From Pseudomonas mangiferae (lineage in GTDB: Bacteria > Pseudomonadota > Gammaproteobacteria > Pseudomonadales > Pseudomonadaceae): a stretch of DNA of 64,000 nt. Position 1 is the stretch's first letter. The number at the start of each line of letters is the position of its first letter. The stretch is from positions 1 through 64,000 of the forward strand of contig NZ_VJOY01000013.1 of the NCBI RefSeq assembly GCF_007109405.1, in the 5' to 3' direction. The notes under the pieces were generated by a model. That model was not told where the DNA came from. It saw nothing but the letters and a program-made list of their open reading frames with translations, and did no database searches. Shown here piece after piece: positions 47,409-56,907 of this stretch. A program made the translations under genes and the position numbers.

Positions 47409-47733
47409 GACGAGGAATGCGGCGTCGGCACGACCCCGCTGGCACCCCTGATTCGAATACCCTTCTCCGCGCGCCCACAGGTCAAACGTTCCCGCTGCAA
47501 AGGTGCTCGCCGGCTACGCTGGAGAGGCCGGTGAGCCTGTCGGCTGCCTGTAGTCAGACGTGTTGCCTTCAGCCTCGACCGGAGGAGGAGCCACCCACCG
47601 GCATGCCCATCGGGGACACGCGCATGATTCTGCGCGAGCTGGCAGGCTTGGCGGAAGGCAGAGGCTGACCGGTGAGGCCAGGAAGGAAGAAGGAAAGAAA
47701 GCAGGGCGGCGCCGGCGCGCCACCCCGGGTCGG
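47409..47733. other. Gene-free gap between the UDG fusion gene and pilU
   Basis: These 325 nt separate convergent genes. A purine-rich tract (GGAAGGAAGAAGGAAAGAAAG near 47,680) and scattered short inverted repeats are visible, but I see no conserved small gene, no tRNA and no clear terminator with a T-tract for either neighbour. Confidence 0.35.
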
Positions 47734-48879
47734 TCAGCGGAAACGCCGGCCGGGATCGTCTTCGCTGATTTCCAGGCTCAGCCCCTGGGCGACGTTGCTC
47801 AGGTGGTCGCCATCGGTCTCCGAGCCCAGCTTGATCAGCAGGCGCAGGTCGTTGGCGGAGTCGGCGTGGGCCAGGGCGTCCTCGTAGGTGATCTCGCCCT
47901 GCACGTAGAGGTTGTACAGCGCCTGGTCGAAGGTCTGCATGCCCTGCTCGGTGGAGCGCTTCATCAGCGGCTTGAGCTCGTGCACCTCGCCCTTGCGGAT
48001 CAGGTCGGCGGCCAGCGGGGTGTTCAGCAGCACCTCGATCACCGCGCGGCGGCCTTTGCCATCCGGCGTCGGCACCAGCTGCTGGGCGACGATGGCGCGC
48101 AGGTTCAGGGACAGGTCCATCCACACCTGCTGCTGCCGGTCGGCCGGGAAGAAGTGGATGATCCGGTCCAGGGCCTGGTTGGCGTTGTTGGCGTGGAGGG
48201 TCGCCAGGCACAGGTGGCCGGTCTCGGCGAAGGCCACGGCGTAGTCCATGGTTTCCCGGGTCCGCACCTCGCCGATCATGATCACGTCCGGCGCCTGGCG
48301 CAGGGTGTTCTTCAGCGCCACCTCGAAGGATTCGGTGTCGATGCCCACCTCGCGCTGGGTGACGATGCAGCTCTGGTGCTGGTGGATGTACTCGATCGGG
48401 TCCTCGATGGAGATGATGTGGCCGCTGGTATTGCGGTTGCGGTAGCCGATCATCGCCGCCAGGGAGGTGGACTTGCCGGTGCCGGTGGCGCCGACGAAGA
48501 TCACCAGGCCACGCTTGGTCAGCGCCAGCTTCTTGAGGATTTCCGGCAGCTTGAGGTCGTCGAGGGTCGGGATGTTGGTCTCGATCCGGCGCAGCACCAT
48601 GCCCACCAGGTTGCGCTGGTAGAAGGCGCTGACCCGGAAGCGGCCGATGCCCCGGGCGCTGATGGCGAAGTTGCACTCGTGGTTCTCGGCGAAGTCACGG
48701 CGCTGTTGCTCGTTCATCACCCCCAGCACGGTCTCGCGGGTCTGCTCCGGCGACATGGCCGTCTTGGTCACCGGCATGATCTTGCCGTTGACCTTCATCG
48801 AGGGCGGGACCCCCGCGGTGATGAAGAGGTCGGAGCCGCCTTTTTCCACCATCAGGCGCAGCAGTTTTTCGAATTCCAT
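47734..48879 (-). CDS. pilU: PilU, type IV pilus retraction ATPase accessory
   Basis: This 381-residue PilT-like hexameric ATPase has Walker A GATGTGKST near residue 130, Walker B-type IMIGEVRTRETM near 200 and the His box TGHLCLATLHANNA near 222. It lacks the AIRNLIRE motif of PilT (reads TPLAADLIRKGE), typical of PilU. PilU assists PilT in retraction under load. The ATG giving MEFEKLLRLMVEKGG is preceded by AGGTGA; a GTG three codons earlier is less likely. It follows pilT by 111 nt. Confidence 0.96.
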   Translation of the reverse strand: MEFEKLLRLMVEKGGSDLFITAGVPPSMKVNGKIMPVTKTAMSPEQTRETVLGVMNEQQRRDFAENHECNFAISARGIGRFRVSAFYQRNLVGMVLRRIETNIPTLDDLKLPEILKKLALTKRGLVIFVGATGTGKSTSLAAMIGYRNRNTSGHIISIEDPIEYIHQHQSCIVTQREVGIDTESFEVALKNTLRQAPDVIMIGEVRTRETMDYAVAFAETGHLCLATLHANNANQALDRIIHFFPADRQQQVWMDLSLNLRAIVAQQLVPTPDGKGRRAVIEVLLNTPLAADLIRKGEVHELKPLMKRSTEQGMQTFDQALYNLYVQGEITYEDALAHADSANDLRLLIKLGSETDGDHLSNVAQGLSLEISEDDPGRRFR

Positions 48880-48990
48880 TTGGTTCACCTAACCACGCCG
48901 ACCTCGGCCGCCACGGGCGGGATGCCGGCGCGGGCGTGCAGACGCCACCGGCCCGGACGGACGTCCCTCGCGGGCGTCGTCCTCGATTGC

Positions 48991-50025
48991 TTAGAAGTTT
49001 TCCGGGTTCTTGGACTTTTCCCGGGCGTTCTCGCGGCTGATCAGCCCCTTGGCCACCAGGTTCTTCAGGCAGGCGTCGAGGGTCTGCATGCCGAGGCCGC
49101 CGCCGGTCTGGATCGCCGAGTACATCTGCGCCACCTTGTCCTCGCGGATCAGGTTTCGGATCGCCGGGGTGCCGATCATGATCTCGTGGGCCGCCACCCG
49201 GCCGCCGCCGATCTTCTTGATCAGGGTCTGGGAGATCACCGACTGCAGGGACTCGGAGAGCATCGAGCGGACCATGGATTTCTCCTCCGCCGGGAACACG
49301 TCCACCACCCGGTCGATGGTCTTGGCCGCCGAGGTGGTGTGCAGGGTGCCGAACACCAGGTGGCCGGTCTCCGCGGCGGTCAGCGCCAGGCGGATGGTCT
49401 CCAGGTCGCGCATCTCACCCACCAGGATGATGTCCGGGTCTTCCCGCAGCGCCGAGCGCAGCGCCTCGTTGAAGCCGAGGGTGTCGCGGTGCACCTCGCG
49501 CTGGTTGATCAGGCACTTCTTCGACTCGTGGACGAACTCGATGGGGTCTTCCACTGTGAGGATGTGGTGGTACTTGGTGGCGTTCAGGTAGTCCAGCATC
49601 GCCGCCAGGGTGGTGGACTTGCCGGAACCGGTGGGGCCGGTGACCAGCACAAGGCCGCGGGGCACGTCGGAGATCTTCTTGAAGATGTCGCCCATGCCCA
49701 GGTCTTCCATGCTCAGGACCTTGGACGGAATGGTCCGGAACACCGCGCCGGCGCCGCGGTTCTGGTTGAACGCGTTGACCCGGAAGCGCGCCACGCCCGG
49801 CACCTCGAAGGAGAAGTCGGTCTCGAGGAACTCCTCGTAGTCCTTGCGCTGCTTGTCGTTCATGATGTCGTAGATCAGCGCGTGGACCTGCTTGTGGTCC
49901 ATGGCCGGGAGGTTGATCCGGCGCACGTCGCCATCCACCCGGATCATCGGAGGCAGACCGGCGGAAAGGTGCAGGTCCGAAGCGCCCTGCTTGGCGCTGA
50001 ACGCCAGCAGCTCGGTAATATCCAT
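48991..50025 (-). CDS. pilT: PilT, type IV pilus retraction ATPase
   Basis: This 344-residue ATPase depolymerises pili. Walker A is GPTGSGKST near residues 130-138, the Asp box ILTVEDPIEFVHESKKC near 158-175, Walker B IILVGEMRDLETI near 198-210, and the His box TGHLVFGTLHTTSA near 222-235. The C-terminal AIRNLIREDK near 288, essential for retraction in the model, is intact. It heads the pilTU pair and is divergent from yggS. Activity is controlled upstream by the Chp system in the same window. Confidence 0.98.
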   Translation of the reverse strand: MDITELLAFSAKQGASDLHLSAGLPPMIRVDGDVRRINLPAMDHKQVHALIYDIMNDKQRKDYEEFLETDFSFEVPGVARFRVNAFNQNRGAGAVFRTIPSKVLSMEDLGMGDIFKKISDVPRGLVLVTGPTGSGKSTTLAAMLDYLNATKYHHILTVEDPIEFVHESKKCLINQREVHRDTLGFNEALRSALREDPDIILVGEMRDLETIRLALTAAETGHLVFGTLHTTSAAKTIDRVVDVFPAEEKSMVRSMLSESLQSVISQTLIKKIGGGRVAAHEIMIGTPAIRNLIREDKVAQMYSAIQTGGGLGMQTLDACLKNLVAKGLISRENAREKSKNPENF

Positions 50026-50173
50026 GGGGGCTCCCCAATTCCAGCAAGCGATGGTCGGCCGTCGAGGGTCGGCAGGGGCGGCCGACGCGCATGGCCGGCC
50101 TCGCTCGCAACGCTTTTGAACGGCCTGTTAGAATGCCGCGGACCCAAGACGGCCGGGCTATAGAGCGCAGGTA

Positions 50174-50881
50174 ATGTCCACGATAGCAGAGAATATTGCA
50201 AAGGTTCGCGCGCGTATCCGTGAGGCGGCGCAAGCCTTCGGACGAGAAAGTGCGGAGATCGGCCTGCTGGCGGTCAGCAAGACCAAACCGGCGCCGGCGA
50301 TCCGCGAAGCGTTCGCCGCCGGCATCGCCGATTTCGGTGAGAATTATCTGCAGGAAGCCCTGGCCAAGCAGGACCTGTTGCAGGACCTGCCGCTGCACTG
50401 GCATTTCATCGGTCCGATCCAGTCCAACAAGACCCGCGCCCTCGCCGAGCGCTTCGACTGGGTGCATGCCGTGGACCGCCTGAAGATCGCCGAACGCCTC
50501 TCCGCCCAACGCCCCGACCACCTGCCGCCGCTCCAGGTGTGCCTGCAGGTGAACGTCAGCGGCGAGGCCAGCAAGTCCGGCTGCGCCCCCGAGGAACTGC
50601 CAGCCCTGGCCGCCGCCGTGGCGCGCCTGCCCCGCGTGCGCCTGCGCGGCCTGATGGCGATTCCCGAACCCACCGACGACCCTGCCGAGCAACGCGCCGC
50701 CTTTGCCCGCCTGCGCCAACTGCGGGACGACCTGGGCATGGACCTGGACACCCTGTCCATGGGCATGAGCCACGACCTGGAGGCCGCCATCGCCGAGGGC
50801 GCCACCTGGGTGCGCATCGGCACCGCGCTGTTCGGCGCCCGCGACTATGGCACCCTCCCCGACACGACTCCGCACAGTTAG
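50174..50881 (+). CDS. yggS: YggS family PLP homeostasis protein
   Basis: This 235-residue alanine-racemase-like TIM barrel binds pyridoxal phosphate without known enzymatic activity and buffers PLP (PLPBP/YggS family). The PLP Lys is in LLAVSKTKPAPAIREAF near residue 36, with GENYLQEALAK near 55, HFIGPIQSNKTRAL near 80 and MGMSHDLEAAIAEGATWVRIGTALFG near 198-223. It opens the plus-strand series with proC 16 nt downstream, a conserved pairing. Confidence 0.95.
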   Translation: MSTIAENIAKVRARIREAAQAFGRESAEIGLLAVSKTKPAPAIREAFAAGIADFGENYLQEALAKQDLLQDLPLHWHFIGPIQSNKTRALAERFDWVHAVDRLKIAERLSAQRPDHLPPLQVCLQVNVSGEASKSGCAPEELPALAAAVARLPRVRLRGLMAIPEPTDDPAEQRAAFARLRQLRDDLGMDLDTLSMGMSHDLEAAIAEGATWVRIGTALFGARDYGTLPDTTPHS

Positions 50882-50897
50882 ATAAAGGAAGCTTTCC

Positions 50898-51725
50898 ATG
50901 AGCACATCCCGCATCGCCTTCATCGGCGCCGGCAACATGGCCGCCAGCCTGATCGGCGGCCTGCGCGCCCAGGGCCTGGCGGCCGACCGCATCCATGCCA
51001 GCGACCCCGGCGCGGACCAGCGGGCAAAGCTCGCCGCCGAGCACGGCATCGCCCTGTACGCCGACAACGCCGACGCGGTGGCGGGCGCCGACATCGTGGT
51101 GCTGGCGGTCAAGCCCCAGGTGATGCGCAGCGTCTGCGAACAGCTCGGCCCGCACCTGCCGGCCCATGTGCTGGTGGTGTCCATCGCCGCCGGCATCACC
51201 TGCGCCAGCCTCGCCGCCTGGCTGGGCGGCGAGGCACCACGACCCATCGTGCGCTGCATGCCGAATACCCCGGCGCTGCTGCGCCAGGGCGTCAGCGGGC
51301 TGTACGCCAACCCGGCGGTCTCCGCCGCCCAGCGCCAGCAAGCGGAAGAACTGCTGAGCGCGGTGGGCGTGGCGCTGTGGCTGGACGAGGAACACCAGCT
51401 GGACGCGGTGACCGCCGTCTCCGGCAGCGGCCCTGCCTACTTCTTCCTGCTCATCGAGGCCATGACCGCCGCCGGCGCGCAGCTGGGCCTGCCCCGCGAA
51501 GTAGCCGAACGGCTGACCCTGCAGACCGCCCTGGGCGCCGCCCGCATGGCCCTGGACGGGGACACCGATGCCGCCGAACTGCGCCGCCGCGTCACCTCGC
51601 CCAACGGCACCACCGAGGCGGCGATCAAGACATTCCAGGCCGGTGGCTTCGAAGCCCTGGTCCAACACGCCCTGGAGGCGGCCGCGCGCCGCTCCGCGGA
51701 ACTGGCCGGGCAACTGGGCAACTGA
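50898..51725 (+). CDS. proC: Pyrroline-5-carboxylate reductase ProC
   Basis: ProC reduces pyrroline-5-carboxylate to proline with NAD(P)H. The 275-residue protein has the N-terminal dinucleotide fold FIGAGNMAASLIGGL at residues 9-23, VLAVKPQVM near 68, RCMPNTPALLRQGVSG near 119-134 and the dimerisation domain GSGPAYFFLLIEAM near 173. A conserved TSPNGTTEAAIKTF lies near 232-245. A GGAAG ribosome site sits just upstream. Confidence 0.97.
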   Translation: MSTSRIAFIGAGNMAASLIGGLRAQGLAADRIHASDPGADQRAKLAAEHGIALYADNADAVAGADIVVLAVKPQVMRSVCEQLGPHLPAHVLVVSIAAGITCASLAAWLGGEAPRPIVRCMPNTPALLRQGVSGLYANPAVSAAQRQQAEELLSAVGVALWLDEEHQLDAVTAVSGSGPAYFFLLIEAMTAAGAQLGLPREVAERLTLQTALGAARMALDGDTDAAELRRRVTSPNGTTEAAIKTFQAGGFEALVQHALEAAARRSAELAGQLGN

Positions 51726-51751
51726 GCGATTAGACGAACCACGGAGCGACC

Positions 51752-52345
51752 ATGATCGGACTGAACACCGCCCTCATCTACGTGCTGCAGACCCTCGGCA
51801 GCCTCTACCTGCTGATCGTGCTGCTGCGCTTCATCCTGCAACTGGTGCGTGCGGACTTCTACAACCCCCTGAGCCAGTTCGTGCTGAAGGCCACCCAACC
51901 GTTGCTGCGGTCGCTGCGGCGGATCGTGCCCGGCTTCGGCGGCCTCGACCTGGCCTCGCTACTGCTGGCCATCCTGGTGCAGATGCTGCTGATGCTGGTG
52001 ACCCTGGCGCTGATGGGCTACGGCGTCGCCGGCTTCCTGCCCAACGTGCTGGTCTGGTCGCTGATCGGCGTGACCTCGCTGTTCCTCAAGGTGTTCTTCT
52101 TCGCCCTGATCGTCAGCGTGATCCTCTCCTGGGTGGCACCCGGCAGCTACAACCCCGGCGCGCAGCTGATCAACCAGATCTGCGAACCGCTGCTGAGCCC
52201 GTTCCGGCGCATCCTGCCGAACCTGGGCGGCCTGGACCTCTCGCCGATCTTCGCCTTCATCGCGCTGAACCTGCTGGACATGCTGGTGATCGGCAACCTG
52301 GCGGCGATGACCCAGATGCCGAAGATCCTCAGCCCGTTCATGTGA
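51752..52345 (+). CDS. yggT: YggT family integral membrane protein
   Basis: This 197-residue protein has two YGGT repeats, each with a hydrophobic helix and the motif (L)RADFYNPLSQFVLKATQPLLRSLRRIVP (residues 30-60) and its second copy SWVAPGSYNPGAQLINQICEPLLSPFRRILP (125-155). About four membrane helices are predicted. The function is not established; genetic links to osmotic stress or cell division have been suggested for relatives. It lies in the conserved yggS-proC-yggT-yggU order. Confidence 0.92.
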   Translation: MIGLNTALIYVLQTLGSLYLLIVLLRFILQLVRADFYNPLSQFVLKATQPLLRSLRRIVPGFGGLDLASLLLAILVQMLLMLVTLALMGYGVAGFLPNVLVWSLIGVTSLFLKVFFFALIVSVILSWVAPGSYNPGAQLINQICEPLLSPFRRILPNLGGLDLSPIFAFIALNLLDMLVIGNLAAMTQMPKILSPFM

Positions 52346-52358
52346 GGCACGGCGGGCC

Positions 52359-52652
52359 ATGGCCTTCTTCCGCTGGGACGGCGAGGACCTGATCCTCGAC
52401 TGCCACCTGCAGCCCCGCGCCAGCGGCGACGCCTTCGCCGGGCTGCACGGCGAGCGGCTGAAGATCCGCCTCACCGCGCCGCCGGTGGACGGCAAGGCCA
52501 ACGCCCACCTGCTGGCGTTCCTCGCCGACGCCTTCGGCGTGGCCAAGAGCCAGGTCAGCCTGGAAAGCGGCGAGCTGAACCGGCAGAAGCGGGTTCGGGT
52601 GCGCCAGCCGAAGCGCCTGCCTGACCTGCCGGGGCTGGCCCGCCAGGGCTGA
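52359..52652 (+). CDS. yggU: YggU/DUF167 family protein
   Basis: This 97-residue small alpha/beta protein contains LDCHLQPRASGDAFAGLHGERLKIRLTAPPVDGKANAHLLAFLADAFG, the DUF167 signature (residues 13-61). The C-terminal VSLESGELNRQKRVRV completes the fold. Its molecular role is unknown. It follows yggT by 13 nt and is the last gene before a 359-nt gap. Confidence 0.92.
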   Translation: MAFFRWDGEDLILDCHLQPRASGDAFAGLHGERLKIRLTAPPVDGKANAHLLAFLADAFGVAKSQVSLESGELNRQKRVRVRQPKRLPDLPGLARQG

Positions 52653-53011
52653 GCCGGGCCGGCCGCCGGCGAATACGCCACCCGTGGGTGGCGACCCGAC
52701 CGCCGCGCCGGAATACCTGCGGCACACGAACGCCCGGGGCTGCCCGCCTGGGGCTACCCGCCTGGGGCCGCCCGCCTGGGGCCGCCCGCCTGGAACGACC
52801 CATCCGGAGTTGCCCGCCCGCACCCATCCACCCAAAACGGCCCGCCCGCAGATGCCCACCAGGGCCGCCCAGCGAGAACCGACCGCTCGGTACCCCGCCG
52901 CGACCTTACGCCCTCCCGGCCGATTGACGCGCCTGGCGCCCCCCGCATAATGCCGCGACGTTTCTGCGCCCGCCCGACGGCGGCGCACCCACCCCCCACG
53001 AGGAAGTCCGG
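52653..53011. other. Intergenic gap with a 14-bp tandem repeat
   Basis: The 359 nt between yggU and the dynamin-like gene carry a GC-rich tandem repeat (separate entry) and otherwise no recognisable gene or terminator. Open frames across it encode Pro/Arg/Gly-rich peptides that reflect the repeat only. Confidence 0.5.
52736..52819. repeat. 14-bp intergenic tandem repeat, six units
   Basis: Four near-identical units of GGGGC(T/C)(G/A)CCCGCCT (52736-52791) are followed by two degenerate copies. The period is exactly 14 bp, not a multiple of three, which argues against a coding origin. No spacers are present, so it is not CRISPR-like. Confidence 0.85.
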
Positions 53012-54997
53012 ATGAGCATGGAGCGTCTCAGCCAGCAGGTCGATGCCTACGTCGCCTGGAAGCGCGAACTGATCCGCGAGATCATCCGCTACCGCTCCTG
53101 GCTGGAACACAACCGGCTCAACTCCGACGCGGTCCACGCCAAGCTCGAGCGCGCCCTGCGCCTGCTGCGCACCGACCACATCACCCTGGCCTTCGTCGGC
53201 GAGTTCTCCCGCGGCAAGACCGAGCTGATCAACAGCCTGTTCTTCTCCCAGTACGGCCAGCGCATGCTGCCGTCCCAGGCCGGGCGCACCACCATGTGCC
53301 CCACCGAACTGTTCTTCGACCCCCGCTCGGAACGCGCCTATATCCGCCTGCTGCCCATCGAGACGCGCATGGCCGACGCCAGCGTCGCGCAGTTCAAGCG
53401 GGTGCCGCGCCACTGGGTGAACATCCCCCTGGACCCGGACGACCCGGAGAACATGGCCCGGGCTTTCGCCCAGGTTGCCCGCAGCAAGCCGATGCCGGTG
53501 GAGCAGGCGATCCAGTTGGGCTTCCACCCCGACGCCCTGGAGCCGGACGACAAGCCTGACCACGTGCGGGTGCCGGCCTGGCGCCATGCCCTGGTGAACA
53601 TCGACCACCCGCTGCTGCGCCAGGGCCTGCGCATCCTCGACACCCCGGGCCTGAACGCCCTGGGCAGCGAGCCGGAACTGACCCTGTCCATGCTGCCTGC
53701 GGCCCAGGCGGTGATCTTCCTGCTCTCCGCCGACACCGGCGTCACCGCCAGCGACATGGATATCTGGCAGCAGCACGTCCGCCTGCTGGACGAGGACACC
53801 CAGACCAGCCTGTTCGCCGTGCTGAACAAGATCGACGTGCTGTGGGACGACCTGGCCGGCGAGGCCGCCGTGCAGCAGGCGATCCAGCGCATCCAGGACG
53901 GTACCGCACGGCAGCTCGGCCTGCGCCGGGAGGACGTGCTGCCGCTGTCGGCCAAGCAGGCGCTGCTGGCCAAGGTCCGCGACGACCGCGCGCTGCTCGA
54001 GCGCAGCCAGCTGGGGCCCCTGGAGACGCTGCTCTGCGAGCGCATCGTGGCGCGCAAGGAACGGCTGATCGAGGACCGCGTGGTGGCCCAGGTACTGGGC
54101 CTGCTGCAGAACAGCCAGCACGCCCTGAGCCTGCGCCTGGAGCGCATCCGCGACCAGCGCACGCTGCTCGCCGGGCACCAGCAGGACAATGGCCAGATGC
54201 TCTTCGAGCTGACCGCCCGCACCAAGGACGACCACGCCCAGCACCATCGCCGGCTGCTGGGCCTGAAGACCAACCAGCGCCTGCTCAAGCGCCAGGGCGA
54301 CCTGCTGCGCATGGCAGTGCGCTCCGACCGCCTGGAGCAGCACCTGCAGAAGGTCCGGCACAACCTCACCGGCAGCTGGACCACCCTGGGCATCAACCAG
54401 GCGATCCTGCATTTCTTCCGCTCGGTGGAAAGCGACCTGCAGACCTTCCAGCACGAGGCGGACATGGCCAACCGCATGGTGGCCGCCATCTACCGCCGCC
54501 ACAGCGAGGAGAACCCGCTCCACGGCATGGACGCGCCGCACTTCGATGTGCGCCGCTACCAGCGCGACCTGGCCCACCTGCGGGACAAGGCCGACCGCTT
54601 CCGCCTGCAGGTGAAGACCCTGCTCACCGAACAGCGCTCCCTGACCCGGCGCTTCTTCGCCACCTTGGTGCAGGAAGTGATCGGCCTGCACCAGCGCCTG
54701 CGCCGGGAAGCCGCCCAGTGGGCCAACGACGCGCTGATGCCGCTGATGCAGCACACCCTGGAGCACAAGCAACTGCTGGAGAGCCACATGCTGCGGCTCA
54801 AGGCCCTGGCCCAGGAAACCCAGAGCGCCAGCCAGCGGGTGCAGCAGCTCGGCCATTACGCCGAGGAACTGGAAGCCCAGCTGGCCCAGGCCAACGACAT
54901 GCTGCGCATCCTCCGCCGGCCGGCGCCGATCCAGCGCCAGGGCAAGGTGGTGACCCTGCCGGGCGCAGCGCGTCCGCCCAGCCTGGAACAGGCCTGA
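53012..54997 (+). CDS. Dynamin-like large GTPase
   Basis: This 661-residue GTPase has the G1 loop GEFSRGKT (residues 63-70), a G2-type Thr in AGRTTMCPTE near 92, G3 DTPG (210-213) and G4 NKID (272-275). Long predominantly helical and coiled-coil-like segments follow (340-650, rich in Gln/Leu/Arg: ELTARTKDDHAQHHRR, TQSASQRVQQLGHYAEELEAQLAQAN). This is the layout of bacterial dynamin-like proteins, which remodel or bind membranes; no membrane-spanning helix is obvious. An ortholog occupies the same position near metX in other Pseudomonas, so this is core-genome rather than acquired. Function in this clade is not established. Confidence 0.82.
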   Translation: MSMERLSQQVDAYVAWKRELIREIIRYRSWLEHNRLNSDAVHAKLERALRLLRTDHITLAFVGEFSRGKTELINSLFFSQYGQRMLPSQAGRTTMCPTELFFDPRSERAYIRLLPIETRMADASVAQFKRVPRHWVNIPLDPDDPENMARAFAQVARSKPMPVEQAIQLGFHPDALEPDDKPDHVRVPAWRHALVNIDHPLLRQGLRILDTPGLNALGSEPELTLSMLPAAQAVIFLLSADTGVTASDMDIWQQHVRLLDEDTQTSLFAVLNKIDVLWDDLAGEAAVQQAIQRIQDGTARQLGLRREDVLPLSAKQALLAKVRDDRALLERSQLGPLETLLCERIVARKERLIEDRVVAQVLGLLQNSQHALSLRLERIRDQRTLLAGHQQDNGQMLFELTARTKDDHAQHHRRLLGLKTNQRLLKRQGDLLRMAVRSDRLEQHLQKVRHNLTGSWTTLGINQAILHFFRSVESDLQTFQHEADMANRMVAAIYRRHSEENPLHGMDAPHFDVRRYQRDLAHLRDKADRFRLQVKTLLTEQRSLTRRFFATLVQEVIGLHQRLRREAAQWANDALMPLMQHTLEHKQLLESHMLRLKALAQETQSASQRVQQLGHYAEELEAQLAQANDMLRILRRPAPIQRQGKVVTLPGAARPPSLEQA

Positions 54998-55095
54998 GGG
55001 CTGCGGGAGGCGCGCCGCGTCGGGCCGGCGGCCGCCTTGCCGCGGGGGGCGGCGCTCTTTAGACTGGCGCCTCTTCCGCACCCAGAGCTGGCCCG

Positions 55096-56235
55096 ATGCC
55101 CTCCGTCTTTCCCGAAGATTCCGTTGGCCTGGTCACCCCGCGCACCCTGCGCTTCAGCGAACCGCTGACCCTCGCCTGCGGACGCAGCCTGGCCGACTAC
55201 GACCTGGTCTACGAGACCTACGGCGAACTGAACGCCGCCCGCAGCAACGCGGTGCTGATCTGCCATGCCCTGTCGGGCCACCACCACGCTGCCGGCTACC
55301 ACCACGAAGACGACCGCAAGCCCGGCTGGTGGGACAGCTGCATCGGCCCCGGCAAGCCCATCGACACCCGCAAATTCTTCGTCGTCGCCCTGAACAACCT
55401 GGGCGGCTGCAACGGCTCCACCGGCCCCACCAGCCCCAACCCGGCCACCGGCCGGCCGTACGGCGCGGACTTCCCGGTGGTGACGGTAGAGGACTGGGTG
55501 CACAGCCAGGCGCGCCTGGCCGACCAGCTGGGCATCGAACGCTGGGCGGCGGTGGTGGGCGGCAGCCTCGGCGGCATGCAGGCCCTGCAATGGACCATCA
55601 GCTACCCGCAGCGGGTGCGCCACTGCGTGGCCATCGCCTCGGCGCCCAAGCTGTCGGCGCAGAACATCGCCTTCAACGAGGTGGCGCGCCAGGCGATCCT
55701 CTCCGACCCGGACTTCCACGACGGTCACTTCCAGGAACACGGTACCCTGCCCAAGCGCGGGCTGATGCTGGCGCGCATGGTGGGCCACATCACCTACCTG
55801 TCCGATGACGCCATGGGCGAGAAATTCGGCCGCGGGCTGAAGAACGACAAGCTGGCCTACGACTTCCACAGCGTGGAATTCCAGGTGGAGAGCTACCTGC
55901 GCTACCAGGGCGAAGAGTTCTCCGGGCGCTTCGACGGCAACACCTACCTGCTGATGACCAAGGCCCTGGACTACTTCGACCCGGCCGAGGCCCACGGCGG
56001 CGACCTGGCCAAGACCCTGGCGGTGGCCGAGGCGGACTTCTGCGTGATGTCCTTCACCACCGACTGGCGCTTCTCCCCGGCCCGCTCCCGGGAGATCGTC
56101 GACGCGCTGACCGTGGCCCGCAAGAACGTCTGCTACCTGGAAATCGACGCGCCCCAGGGTCACGACGCCTTTCTCATCCCGATCCCCCGCTACCTGCAGG
56201 GGTTCGGCGCCTACATGAACCGGATTCTGGTGTGA
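55096..56235 (+). CDS. metX: Homoserine O-acyltransferase MetX (O-succinyltransferase in Pseudomonas)
   Basis: This 379-residue alpha/beta-hydrolase-fold enzyme acylates homoserine in methionine synthesis. The nucleophile elbow is [16 protein letters not shown] near residues 153-168. [20 protein letters not shown] is near 115 and the catalytic His in [12 protein letters not shown] near 350. [16 protein letters not shown] is a family signature. In Pseudomonas the acyl donor is succinyl-CoA despite MetX ancestry (known for the clade, not read here). It adjoins metW, 5 nt away, in the conserved metXW pair. Confidence 0.96.
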   Translation: MPSVFPEDSVGLVTPRTLRFSEPLTLACGRSLADYDLVYETYGELNAARSNAVLICHALSGHHHAAGYHHEDDRKPGWWDSCIGPGKPIDTRKFFVVALNNLGGCNGSTGPTSPNPATGRPYGADFPVVTVEDWVHSQARLADQLGIERWAAVVGGSLGGMQALQWTISYPQRVRHCVAIASAPKLSAQNIAFNEVARQAILSDPDFHDGHFQEHGTLPKRGLMLARMVGHITYLSDDAMGEKFGRGLKNDKLAYDFHSVEFQVESYLRYQGEEFSGRFDGNTYLLMTKALDYFDPAEAHGGDLAKTLAVAEADFCVMSFTTDWRFSPARSREIVDALTVARKNVCYLEIDAPQGHDAFLIPIPRYLQGFGAYMNRILV

Positions 56236-56240
56236 CCCCG

Positions 56241-56861
56241 ATGCGTGCCGACCTGGACATCATTCAAGAATGGATTCCCGCCGGCAGCCGGGTCCTCGAC
56301 CTGGGCTGCGGCGACGGCGAGCTGCTCGCCTGGCTGCGCGACCACAAGCAGGTCAGCGGCTACGGCCTGGAGATCGACCCCGAGAACATCGCCCGCTGCG
56401 TGGAAAAGGGCGTCAACGTCATCGAGCAGGACCTGGACAAGGGCCTGGGCAACTTCACCAGCGACAGCTTCGATGTGGTGGTGATGACCCAGGCGCTACA
56501 GGCGGTGCACTACCCCGACCGCATCCTCGAGGAAATGCTGCGGGTCGGTCGCCAGTGCATCATCACCTTCCCCAACTTCGGCCACTGGCGTTGCCGCTGG
56601 TACCTGGCGAGCAAGGGGCGCATGCCGGTCTCCGAATTCCTGCCCTATACCTGGTACAACACGCCGAACATCCACTTCTGCACCTTCGAGGACTTCGAGG
56701 CGCTCTGCCACCAGTTGCAGGTGAAGGTCATGGACCGCCTGGCCGTCGACCGCGAGCACCGCCACGGCTGGGCCAGCCGCGCCTGGCCGAACCTGCTGGG
56801 GGAAATCGGCATCTACCGGGTCAGCAGCCCCCGCGCCCAGGACCACCGCATCGCCGTCTGA
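56241..56861 (+). CDS. metW: MetW, methyltransferase-fold partner of MetX
   Basis: This 206-residue Rossmann-fold protein has the SAM-binding motif VLDLGCGDGELLAWL near residues 18-32, the acidic GLEIDPENIARC near 42 and IITFPNFGHWRCRWYL near 108. MetW is required for methionine synthesis with MetX in Pseudomonas, probably as an activating partner. The ATG giving MRADLDIIQEW was chosen; a GTG three codons earlier overlaps metX. Confidence 0.93.
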   Translation: MRADLDIIQEWIPAGSRVLDLGCGDGELLAWLRDHKQVSGYGLEIDPENIARCVEKGVNVIEQDLDKGLGNFTSDSFDVVVMTQALQAVHYPDRILEEMLRVGRQCIITFPNFGHWRCRWYLASKGRMPVSEFLPYTWYNTPNIHFCTFEDFEALCHQLQVKVMDRLAVDREHRHGWASRAWPNLLGEIGIYRVSSPRAQDHRIAV

Positions 56862-56907
56862 CCCTCGACACCCCGGCCCCGCGCCGGCCCCGACAGGAGA
56901 ACCTTCC

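Noticed and set aside
52736-52819. CRISPR array
   Set aside because: Units are 14 bp and directly abutting with no unique spacers, and there are no cas genes nearby. The same holds for the array at 57958-58013.
52684-52950. Small Pro/Arg-rich gene downstream of yggU
   Set aside because: The frame is produced by the 14-bp repeat in three frames, with no ribosome site and no family resemblance.
52754-55081. 775-codon open frame antisense to the dynamin-like gene
   Set aside because: The plus-strand frame has intact G1, G3 and G4 motifs; the antisense frame is a GC-rich shadow without recognisable domains.
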